A DNA stretch of 64,000 nt from JTS-RE37 sp963756115 (GTDB taxonomy: Bacteria > Bacteroidota > Bacteroidia > Flavobacteriales > Flavobacteriaceae). Positions 28,203 to 35,449 of this stretch are shown here, in pieces (positions within the stretch are counted from its first letter, which is position 1; every line of letters starts with the position of its first letter). The translations under genes and the position numbers were made by a program. The notes under the pieces are model-generated. The model was not told where the DNA came from and ran no database searches. It worked only from the letters and a program-made list of their open reading frames with translations. The stretch covers positions 496,001-560,000 of the forward strand of contig CAVWMN010000003.1 in assembly GCA_963756115.1 (NCBI GenBank). Direction: 5' to 3'.

Positions 28203-29045
28203 ATGAAAAACACAAAACCTCTCACAAGACCAGGAAAATATGGTATGAAATTCACATCGTTGATGGTGCTAATTCAAATTGCCATTCTTTTTATACAGCA
28301 TCCGGTAATTGCGCAGGATTCGAATAAGGACAAAACCTTATTGGCGGTCTTTGCGCATCCGGATGACGAAATTACCCTGGGTGCCATTCTCAATAAATAT
28401 GTAGAAGAAGGTGTCAACGTCTATTTGGTAGTTGCGACAGACGGTCGCTTTGGAACGAATGATCGCACGGAACATGTAGCGGGGGATGACCTGGCTGCAT
28501 TACGAAGGGAAGAGATGCAATGTTCGGCAGATCAACTGGGTGTGGAGCTTATCCATTTAAAATACCAGGATCAACTTAAATCTTCCGAAGGTTACGACGG
28601 CCATATGCCACATATTCGGTCGTTGATGAAAGATATATATGATATTATTGAAAGAGTTCAACCCGATGCCATTGTAACCTTTGGTCCCGATGGTTGGTCG
28701 AACCATATGGATCATCGATTGGTCGGTGCCAGTGTAACACAGGCATATTTGAGTAAAATGTGGGAAAAGCCCATAAACCTGCTATATGTGGGCAGACCGT
28801 CAAATCTTATGGAAGATCCAGAGCAAAAAATACTTGCGGGCCAGGATATTGGCTATTTAACAACGAAAGTTACGTACTCTGAGAAAAACAAGGATGCCTT
28901 TATAAATGCCCTCGCCTGCCACAAGAGTCAATTCGGGGAAGATGCATTGGATCGAATGCAGAAGAGAAGATCAAACGATGATAATGTTGTTTACCTAAGA
29001 AAATTTGTCGGGCCAACTGAAAGTTCCGATTCCGTTTTTAACTAA
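28203..29045 (+). CDS. Secreted PIG-L (LmbE) family deacetylase 2
   Basis: 280 aa; the signal peptide lies at about 15-38 (LMVLIQIAILFIQHPVIAQ), and the ATG at residue 15 is an alternative start. The zinc motifs are intact: AHPDDE with H52, and HMDH at 168-171. It shares most of its core with the protein at 17943 (TDGRFGTNDRTEHVAG, EGYDGHMPH, GPDGWSNHMDHRLVGASVTQ), so the two are paralogues. N-deacetylation of an amino-sugar-type substrate in the periplasm is the family expectation. It is followed after 5 bp by the amidohydrolase gene, which suggests consecutive steps. Confidence 0.88.
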   Translation: MKNTKPLTRPGKYGMKFTSLMVLIQIAILFIQHPVIAQDSNKDKTLLAVFAHPDDEITLGAILNKYVEEGVNVYLVVATDGRFGTNDRTEHVAGDDLAALRREEMQCSADQLGVELIHLKYQDQLKSSEGYDGHMPHIRSLMKDIYDIIERVQPDAIVTFGPDGWSNHMDHRLVGASVTQAYLSKMWEKPINLLYVGRPSNLMEDPEQKILAGQDIGYLTTKVTYSEKNKDAFINALACHKSQFGEDALDRMQKRRSNDDNVVYLRKFVGPTESSDSVFN

Positions 29046-29050
29046 GAAAT

Positions 29051-30525
29051 ATGTTCGCAACCACCAGGTCAGTACTAAAAAGTGCCCGCAATTTTATCTT
29101 CATAATCCTGGTTATATTGTTGGAAGGATGTCTTGATGCTGCATCCGGAGAAAAGGACGGAGCGCCTTCCATACTATTCGAGTCTGTAAACGTCATCGAC
29201 GCAAAGTCTGGCGAAAGAGAGAACTTTAATGTACTTATTACTGGGAACAGAATCGTAGCAATTTCCAACGAGCCCATTAAAAGCCCTTCAAACTGCAAGG
29301 TTGTAAACGGAAAAGGAAAATATTTGATTCCGGGCCTGTGGGATTCCCATGTACATGTAACGTTTACACCAGGTCTTGAGAAGTCCATGTTTCGGCTCTT
29401 TTTGGGTAATGGCATTACCAGTATACGCGATACGGGAGGCATGCCCGACAAAATATTGCCCTGGAAAGAAAAATCTCTGAAAGAACCTGATAGCGCTCCC
29501 CGATTATTTATTGCCGGACCTTTGTTGGATGGCCATCCCAACGTCTATGACGGAAGCCATGGGAGACCTGAAATTTCGGTGGGTCTGAGTTCTGAAGAGG
29601 AGGCCATAGCCATGGTCGATTCTCTTGCTGCCGCCGGCGTAGATTTTATAAAATCGTACGAAATGTTGAGTCCCGCCCTGTTCAGGACCATTATGGCCGC
29701 TGCAGGAAAACATAAGCTGCCGGTAACCGGCCATGTACCCTTAAGCGTTGATGCAATTGAAGCGAGTGATGCCGGCCTCAGGAGTATGGAACATTTGCGA
29801 AACCTTGAAATGTCATGCTCATCCGATTTTGATTCCCTTTTACAGGCAAGAAAACAAATGCTGGCCGAAGGAAAAGAACTGTCCGGTGGCGTATTACGAT
29901 CCGATATCCATTCGGCACAGCGCATGCACGCATTTAAGACCTTTGATGAACAAAGGGCATCTGCGGTATTGGAAGCCCTGGAAAAAAACGGGACCTGGCA
30001 GATACCCACGGTTTCCCTGGCCAGGGGGGAATAAATAGACTGTATGAAAATGAGGACTGGAAAAAGACCTTCGAATCCCTGCCCGCGGCTGTAAGGGAAA
30101 AATGGCTTGCAGCCGCCAAGGAAGCCGCAGGGAAAAAGAGTAGTGAACTTAGCATTGCGCATGGGGAGTGGGTATTAATGATGGTCAAAAAGCTGAAAGA
30201 ATCCCGGATCAAGGTTTTGGCCGGGACTGATACACCAATCGGATTTCTTACCCCTGGGTACAGTCTTCACAAAGAGTTGGAAATGTTGGTCAAGGGCGGT
30301 ATGCTGCCGTTGGAGGCAATTGAATCTGCAACACTCTTACCCGCTACCTATTTTATGGTGCAGGACAGTATAGGCACCATTGATAAAAATATGATTGCGG
30401 ATCTTGTATTGCTTGATGCCAACCCCTTGAAGGATATCACCAATACGCGTAGGATAAGCGCGGTGGTCCGTAACGGCACCTATTATAATCAAAAAGCGCT
30501 AGACAGCCTGCTCCGTAGAGAGTAA
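29051..30525 (+). pseudogene. Amidohydrolase-family lipoprotein split by one frameshift in a G6 run
   Basis: The first frame (29051-30034) encodes a lipobox (VILLEGC) and an amidohydrolase N-terminus, LIPGLWDSHVHV with metal ligands H100 and H102. It stops just after a run of six G at 30024-30029. The second frame continues without a gap (INRLYENEDWKKTF...) through KVLAGTDTPIGF, which carries the catalytic Asp, to 30525. One extra G restores about 491 aa with normal family features. Amidohydrolases of this type hydrolyse amides such as imidazolonepropionate or N-acyl amino acids. It sits 5 bp after a PIG-L deacetylase. Either the gene is broken or one G was lost in sequencing. Confidence 0.8.
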
Positions 30526-30539
30526 GAATATATCGATAA

Positions 30540-30840
30540 CCCCCTCATTGTCATTTCGAACCCCCTCGTTGTCATTTCGAACCACCCCTTGTCATTCCGA
30601 ACCACTCATGGTCATTTCGACCCCCATTTGTCATTTCGAACGAAGTGAGAAACCTGCGCCAGCTGGCCCCTTTGTCATTTCGAACCCCCTCTTGTCATTT
30701 CGAACCATCCCTTGTCATTTCGAACCACCCCTTGTCATTTCGAACCATCCCTTGTCATTTCGAACCACCCCTTGTCATTTCGAACCACCCCTTGTCATTT
30801 CGAACCACCCCCTGTCATTTCGAACGCAGTGAGAAACCCA
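30540..30840. repeat. REP-like array 1, mostly half units
   Basis: Thirteen copies of GTCATTTCGAA or close variants. Seven or so form a near-perfect 20-bp tandem (CTTGTCATTTCGAACCACCC) at 30691-30810. Only two copies, at about 30631 and 30811, carry the second half (CGAAGTGAGAAAC or CGCAGTGAGAAAC) needed for the full hairpin. Open frames across it encode only repeated SFRT/CHFE peptides and are not genes. From 30841 to 30998 no feature was recognised beyond a short coding-like stretch near 30890-31000. Confidence 0.9.
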
Positions 30841-30998
30841 CGCCCTTGATTGCGCTCGTCTGCGATCGGAGCGTTAAGTTATTTGTTACGTATTGGTTGA
30901 ATTCGACCGGCAGGCATTTTTTAGTGATCTTATCAAAAAGGAAAATTTAAAAGCCAGGGGATTGTGGAATACCGAATACTTGCTTTACATTAAATTGA

Positions 30999-31892
30999 TC
31001 AATACCGACTGTTCTTTACCCAATTCACGAACAAGGGCACCCATTGGTTCGTACCATCGGCAGCTCTTCCGATTCCGAAACCGTGCCCTCCTTTGGGAAA
31101 AATATGTGCTTCAACCAAAACCCGGTGCTCCACTAATTTTTGCATATACAAGGTGGACTCTTCAAGGCTACAGGAATCGTCATCGATCGCATGTACCAAA
31201 AACGCCTGAGGCGTATCTTCAGTAACCAGATTCAATAATGTATTTTTATCAATTTCCTCCTCAGTAAGTTTTCGGTGGTATAGATTGCTTTCCAACCAGT
31301 TCTTATTACCCGCGCTTAAATTGGTCACCCCATAAATCAAGCCTGTAAAGTCTGGATTCTCATCCGGCTCGTCACTTACCCAAAGCCCCAGTACTGCAGC
31401 CAAATGGCCGCCGGCAGAAAAGCCTATAACGCCTATCTCATCACTGTTTATACCGTAGGCCTCCGCTTTTTCATGCATCATTTTCAGTGCTTTTCGCCCA
31501 TCAGTCAATGGCACCAGATGTGGCTTGTTGGAAGATATTGGATTCGGTATTCTATATTTCAGAACGGCCGCCGTAATGCCATTTTTTGAAAGCAATTCTG
31601 CCAATTCATAGCCTTCATGGTACATTGCTACCAATTCATATCCCCCGCCAGGAATTATGACGACCGCCTTCCCGGTATTTTGCCCTTCCGCTTTGTAGAT
31701 GGTCAGCGTAGGTTCTGTAATGTTTCCAACTGCTTTTGTACCCCATACCTCTTTTTCATACTCTGTAAGATCGTTATCCTTATAAAAAGGTCTTTTTCCC
31801 GCTTCCCAAAGTTTAAATTCCTCCTGGGCATTCCCTTGGTAGCATGTTATAAAAAATAATAGCAAATGAAGTACTAAAGCGGTCGTTCTCAT
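30999..31892 (-). CDS. Secreted alpha/beta hydrolase, acetyl-esterase type
   Basis: 297 aa with a Sec signal to about residue 23 (ITCYQGNAQ). An oxyanion-type PGGGY (81-85) and nucleophile elbow GFSAGGHL with S159 are followed by an acid in VHAIDDDSC (about 237-238) and H270 in KGGHGFG, a full catalytic triad. The pattern fits the BD-FAE/Axe-type esterases that de-acetylate or de-feruloylate sugars, or peptidase-S9-like lipases. It is flanked on both sides by REP arrays and on the opposite strand to the amidohydrolase gene, so functional linkage to the deacetylases is possible but weak. Confidence 0.85.
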   Translation of the reverse strand: MRTTALVLHLLLFFITCYQGNAQEEFKLWEAGKRPFYKDNDLTEYEKEVWGTKAVGNITEPTLTIYKAEGQNTGKAVVIIPGGGYELVAMYHEGYELAELLSKNGITAAVLKYRIPNPISSNKPHLVPLTDGRKALKMMHEKAEAYGINSDEIGVIGFSAGGHLAAVLGLWVSDEPDENPDFTGLIYGVTNLSAGNKNWLESNLYHRKLTEEEIDKNTLLNLVTEDTPQAFLVHAIDDDSCSLEESTLYMQKLVEHRVLVEAHIFPKGGHGFGIGRAADGTNQWVPLFVNWVKNSRY

Positions 31893-31939
31893 AGGATAAA
31901 AGTATTTAAAATTCCATCACAATATTCAGGAACTTGTGG

Positions 31940-32500
31940 AAGTGTCATTATGGACCACCCAGTGTCATTCCGACCCTCCTTTGTCATTCCGACCCCCTCG
32001 CTGTCATTTCGAACCCCCTCGTTGTCATTTCGAACGAAGTGAGAAACCCATAACAGACCAACCCCTTCCTGAAAATGGCCCCGCGCCAGCTGGCCCCTTT
32101 GTCATTTCGAACCCCCTCTTGTCATTTCGAACGAAGTGAGAAACCTGCGCCACCTGGCCCCTTTGTCATTTCGAAGGCCCCCTCTTGTCATTTCGAACCC
32201 CCTCTTGTCATTTCGAACGAAGTGAGAAACCTGCGCCACCTGGCCCCTTTGTCATTTCGAACCCCCTCTTGTCATTTCGAACGAAGTGAGAAACCTGCGC
32301 CACCTGGCCCCTTCGTCATTTCGAACCCCTTCTTGTCATTTCGAACGAAGTGAGAAACCCGCCACCTGGCCTGGTCCCTTCGCTCGTCATTTCGAACCCC
32401 CATTGTCATTTCGAACGAAGTGAGAAACCTGCGCCACTTTGTCCACTTGTCATTTCGACCCCCTTGTCGTTTCGAACGAAGTGAGACACCTGCGCCACCT
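31940..32500. repeat. REP-like array 2, mostly full units
   Basis: About 17 copies of the GTCATTTCGAA core. Seven or so are full elements containing GTCATTTCGAACGAAGTGAG, able to fold TCATTTC-GAAC-GAAGTGA. They are organised in composite units of about 65 bp: half unit, full unit, then AAACCTGCGCCACCTGGCCCC. No IS or transposase gene is adjacent. Translations of this region are repeat artefacts. Confidence 0.9.
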
Positions 32501-32557
32501 GGCCTTCCTTCGCCTTCGCTCTGGATAAACTTCTCGTCCAAGTTTTCTCACGAAAAA

Positions 32558-32579
32558 AAGCCACTATTTCTAGTGGCTT
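32558..32579 (-). terminator. Duplicate terminator hairpin
   Basis: AAGCCACTA (32558-32566) and TAGTGGCTT (32571-32579) form the same stem as at 32662-32683, with a T-run on the - strand. It is the second copy in the duplicated unit. Confidence 0.7.
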
Positions 32580-32653
32580 GTCGTCGCTGTCGCTCCTCCT
32601 CTTGGGCTTCCTTCGCCTTCGCTCTGGATAAACTTCTCGCCCAAGTTTTTTTC

Positions 32654-32683
32654 ACAAAAAAAAGCCACTATTTCTAGTGGCTT
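32654..32683 (-). terminator. Intrinsic terminator of tRNA-Asn
   Basis: A 9-bp stem, AAGCCACTA (32662-32670) with TAGTGGCTT (32675-32683), TTTC loop, is followed on the - strand by eight T. It lies 14 bp past the tRNA 3' end. Confidence 0.85.
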
Positions 32684-32696
32684 GTCGTCGCTGTCG

Positions 32697-32770
32697 CTCC
32701 TCCTCTTGGGCTCGAACCAAGGACCCTCTGATTAACAGTCAGATGCTCTAACCAACTGAGCTAAGGAGGA
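32697..32770 (-). tRNA. tRNA-Asn (anticodon GUU)
   Basis: 74 nt. The acceptor stem TCCTCCT (5' end at 32770) pairs with AGGAGGA (ending at 32698), with discriminator G at 32697. The D-loop has AGCTCAGTTGGTTAGAGC, the anticodon loop CTGTTAA places GTT at 34-36, and the T arm has GGTTCGAGCC. No CCA is encoded. It lies about 90 bp downstream of RseP on the same strand. Its last 16 bases are duplicated downstream. Confidence 0.97.
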
Positions 32771-32861
32771 AAATAATGGTTTTCTTACCCGTGATATCCG
32801 CGTAAGAGGGTGCAAATATAACGGATTCTTTCAAATCCCCCAAATAAAAAAATCAGCTTTT

Positions 32862-34217
32862 CTACTTCACCAGCCATTTGTAAATATCGTTGCCATTTGC
32901 GAACAACAACAAGCCGATCAACAGGAAAAACCCTACCATCTGGGCATACTCCAAAAATTTGTCACTCGGCTTGCGGCCCGTGACCATTTCATATAACAAA
33001 AAGGTTACATGTCCCCCGTCCAATGCCGGTATCGGCAGGATGTTCATAAAGGCCAGTATGATCGATATCAGTGCGGTGGTGGACCAGAATGCCGCCCAGT
33101 TCCAGGTATCGGGGAACATATTCCCGATAGCCGCAAACCCCCCGACACCCTTATAGGCTCCCGTTTCAGGGTTGAATATTTTCTTCAGCTGCTTTACATA
33201 ACTGCCCAGGGTGGTAACACCCCGGTCTATCCCCGCCGGGATGGATTCCACGAACGAATATTTTTTGGTTTCCAGCTTCAGGATTCCCCGGGCCTCCATA
33301 TCCTCGTATGTCGGGATGCCCGGGATGATCCCAATGGTGGCCGTATCGCTGATCATTACAGGAATCTGTACCACCTGGTTCCCGGCACGTTTCACTCTCA
33401 GTTCCACTTCCTGTCCCTTGTAATTCTCCAGGATGGGTTTGGCCTCATCGAAATACTGCACCGGATAGGAGCCGATTGCCGTTATCTCGTCCTTTTCCTG
33501 CAACCCGGAATTGATGTTTGCCGATTCCCTGGATACCTCCCCCACCACAAAGGGGATCCTGGGGTTCAGGAAGCGGATGCGGTCCTCGTCCTCCAGCAGG
33601 GTGGCAATAAAATCCACCGGGATCTCTTTCTCTATCGTATTACCGTCACGTGTAATGGTGATCGTATTCCCATTGATAATATCGCCCAGCAACGTATTGA
33701 AAGTAGGTACCTTCTCGCCATCTATAGCAATAATATGATCCCCGGTCTCAACACCCAGCTTATCCCCTATATTCTTGTCCATCACCCAGACCCCATCCTT
33801 CAGGCTGTTCATGGGAATAAACTCATCCCCGTACGAATACGCCATCCCGATGTAGATAACCACGGCCAGCACAAAATTAACTGTTACCCCGCCCAACATG
33901 ATGATCAACCGCTGCCAGGCCGGTTTACTCCGGAATTCCCATGGTTTGGGCTCCTCGGCCATCTGCTCCGTATCCATGCTCTCATCGATCATCCCCGCGA
34001 TCTTTACATAGCCTCCCAAGGGCAGCCACCCGATCCCATATACCGTCTCCCCTATCTTTTTCTTGAACAGGGAAAACTTGATGTCAAAGAACAGGTAGAA
34101 TTTTTCTACGCGGGTCTTGAAAAGTTTGGCAGGTATAAAATGCCCCAATTCATGCAGGACGATCAGCAGCGAAAGACTTAGTAAAAATTGAATGGTTTTG
34201 ATCAGTATGGGACTCAT
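32862..34217 (-). CDS. rseP: RseP-type site-2 zinc metalloprotease
   Basis: 451 aa, inner membrane. The zinc motif HELGH lies at 22-26 in the first membrane segment, the second metal ligand motif NILPIPALDGGHV near 390-402, and two PDZ-like parts lie between (for example GDHIIAIDGEKVPTF). Length and order match RseP/MmpA proteases (PF02163), which cleave membrane proteins such as anti-sigma factors and signal peptides inside the bilayer. A possible client is the membrane anti-sigma factor encoded at 38551, but this is only suggested by family knowledge. Its start is 161 bp from the divergent SCO gene. Confidence 0.93.
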   Translation of the reverse strand: MSPILIKTIQFLLSLSLLIVLHELGHFIPAKLFKTRVEKFYLFFDIKFSLFKKKIGETVYGIGWLPLGGYVKIAGMIDESMDTEQMAEEPKPWEFRSKPAWQRLIIMLGGVTVNFVLAVVIYIGMAYSYGDEFIPMNSLKDGVWVMDKNIGDKLGVETGDHIIAIDGEKVPTFNTLLGDIINGNTITITRDGNTIEKEIPVDFIATLLEDEDRIRFLNPRIPFVVGEVSRESANINSGLQEKDEITAIGSYPVQYFDEAKPILENYKGQEVELRVKRAGNQVVQIPVMISDTATIGIIPGIPTYEDMEARGILKLETKKYSFVESIPAGIDRGVTTLGSYVKQLKKIFNPETGAYKGVGGFAAIGNMFPDTWNWAAFWSTTALISIILAFMNILPIPALDGGHVTFLLYEMVTGRKPSDKFLEYAQMVGFFLLIGLLLFANGNDIYKWLVK

Positions 34218-34378
34218 TGGCCTTTTCTAAATTTTTGAACGCACAAAAGTACACTTTTACAGGGTCTTACAAAAGCGAAACCCCGGGCCTCATCTATATT
34301 TATGAAAGTTTTGGCAGCTGAACCACGGCTTCTTTTTGAAAGCCTCCCCGTAAGGCATTACCTTTGTCAAAAAAATTT

Positions 34379-35053
34379 ATGCGCTCCTTTTTTGCCAAAT
34401 ACAAGCTTTTCGGGATCGTATTAATGGGGCTTTCCGCCGTGATCATCGTACTGTTCTACAATGCCCTGAAACCCAAAACCGTCCTCCCCGTATTCCAACC
34501 GGCGGATTTTAACCCGGAACTGGTGGACGATTCCATTCAGTATGTAAAGAAATACCATACCATCGCCAACTTTTCACTTACCAACCAGAACGGCAAACAC
34601 ATTACCCAGGATGATTACAAGGATAAGATCTACGTAGCCGACTTCTTCTTTACCACCTGCCCTTCCATCTGCCCCATCATGACCAAGAACTTGGCCGGCA
34701 TACAGTCGCGCTACCTGGACGACCCGGATGTCCTGTTGCTCTCCCATACCGTGACGCCCGAGATAGACTCCGTTGCCCAACTTAAAAAATATGCCCGCGA
34801 AAAAGGGGTGGTCGATTCCAAATGGAACCTGGTTACCGGGGATAAAAAGCAGATCTATGACCTGGCCCGTAAATCATACCTGGCCGTAAAAGACGATGGT
34901 GACGGCGGTCCTTATGATATGATCCATACCGAAAATTTTATCCTGGTGGACAAAGAAAAAAGGATCCGGGGCACCTACGATGGCACAGATCCGGAAGCTA
35001 TCGACGATCTGCTGGAGGATATTGAAACACTTAAAAAGTCCTATAAGGACTAA
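34379..35053 (+). CDS. SCO1/SenC-family protein, membrane anchored
   Basis: 224 aa from the ATG at 34379; a TTG five codons earlier is less likely. One N-terminal membrane anchor (FGIVLMGLSAVIIVLFYNAL, about 11-30) replaces the lipobox seen in the copy at 10011. The copper ligands are present: C94-P-S-I-C98 and H183 (MIHTENFILVD). It probably matures cytochrome oxidase or serves thiol redox in the periplasm. It is close in sequence to the 10011 protein (DDPDVLLLSH and SVTP/TVTPEIDS segments), so they are paralogues. The gene is followed by a possible terminator and then feoA. Confidence 0.9.
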   Translation: MRSFFAKYKLFGIVLMGLSAVIIVLFYNALKPKTVLPVFQPADFNPELVDDSIQYVKKYHTIANFSLTNQNGKHITQDDYKDKIYVADFFFTTCPSICPIMTKNLAGIQSRYLDDPDVLLLSHTVTPEIDSVAQLKKYAREKGVVDSKWNLVTGDKKQIYDLARKSYLAVKDDGDGGPYDMIHTENFILVDKEKRIRGTYDGTDPEAIDDLLEDIETLKKSYKD

Positions 35054-35080
35054 TTTCCCGGGCGTTACTTTTGGATTATC

Positions 35081-35131
35081 CCGCCGGATTAATCCCACAT
35101 GTGTCATACAGGTACAACCCGGCGGCCTTTT
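35081..35131 (+). terminator. Possible terminator between SCO and feoA
   Basis: CCGCCGG (35081-35087) pairs with CCGGCGG (35119-35125), followed by CCTTTTTGG. The 31-base loop is long for an intrinsic terminator. Confidence 0.4.
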
Positions 35132-35166
35132 TGGTTATTTTCCGCGTCTATTCCGCAATTTTCTGT

Positions 35167-35174
35167 TATTTTTG
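35167..35174 (+). promoter_or_regulatory. TAnnTTTG -7 box for feoAB
   Basis: TATTTTTG matches the consensus and lies 29 bp before the feoA start. A single CTAAATA, one arm of the DtxR-type repeat at 45655, lies between them at 35193-35199, without a matching left arm. Confidence 0.5.
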
Positions 35175-35203
35175 TGCTTACTTATAATCAATCTAAATAA
35201 AAA

Positions 35204-35449
35204 TTGGGTACGACGGTTGCAGATTTGAAGCGAGGGGAAAAAGGGATTATCAGGGAGTTTGCTGATGATATCCTCCCCATTAAATTGCTGGAACTGGGTT
35301 GTTTGCCGGGCAACCAGATAGAAATGATCCAGGTAGCACCCTTTTTTGATCCTATCTACATCAATGTTAACGGTTCACATATCGCCATCCGAAGGGCCGT
35401 TGCGCTCCTGATAGAGCTCGACATTATTGAAGCTAATCCCCGGATATGA
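35204..35449 (+). CDS. feoA: FeoA, ferrous iron transport accessory protein
   Basis: 81 aa SH3-like protein: TTVADLKRGEKG, then KLLELGCLPGNQIEMIQVAPFFDPIYINVNGSHIAIRR, the standard FeoA pattern. The only reasonable start is a TTG at 35204; no ATG or GTG gives a full domain. FeoA is cytoplasmic and binds and tunes FeoB. Its stop overlaps the feoB start by 4 bp (ATGA), so translation is coupled. Confidence 0.92.
   Translation: MGTTVADLKRGEKGIIREFADDILPIKLLELGCLPGNQIEMIQVAPFFDPIYINVNGSHIAIRRAVALLIELDIIEANPRI

Larger units (their letters stand above)
32504..32711. repeat. Tandem duplication of the tRNA-Asn tail and terminator
   Basis: A unit of about 103 bp occurs twice, 32504-32606 and 32607 to about 32711. 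Each has CTTCCTTCGCCTTCGCTCTG, a hairpin-terminator and the last 16 or so bases of tRNA-Asn (CGCTCCTCCTCTTGGG on +). The right copy runs into the intact tRNA. The left copy diverges after CTTGGGCT, so it is a tRNA tail only. Confidence 0.85.

Noticed and set aside
30024..30029. Phase variation of the amidohydrolase through the G6 run
   Set aside because: Six G is short for a contingency tract, and no second length is visible in a single sequence; simple mutation or read error is more likely.
30890..31000. A coding-like stretch between array 1 and the esterase gene as a separate gene
   Set aside because: Only about 35 plausible codons before it runs antisense into the esterase gene; no start signal or family recognised.
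30540..32500. The regular short repeats as a CRISPR array
   Set aside because: Spacers are nearly identical, unit length changes from 20 to about 65 bp, no leader or cas gene is present, and the same element occurs elsewhere as a single copy.
30548..32541. Open frames across the repeat arrays encoding SFRT/CHFERSEKP-type peptides
   Set aside because: They are translations of the repeat on both strands, with no start signals and no similarity to a protein family known to me.
33009..34181. A 390-codon frame on the + strand opposite rseP
   Set aside because: It lies fully antisense to a well-defined protease gene with HELGH and LDG motifs and has an untypical His/Pro/Gln-rich composition.
35180..35199. 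A DtxR-type operator in front of feoA
   Set aside because: Only the right arm CTAAATA is present; the left arm matches at 2 of 7 positions, so control by the same regulator is not supported.
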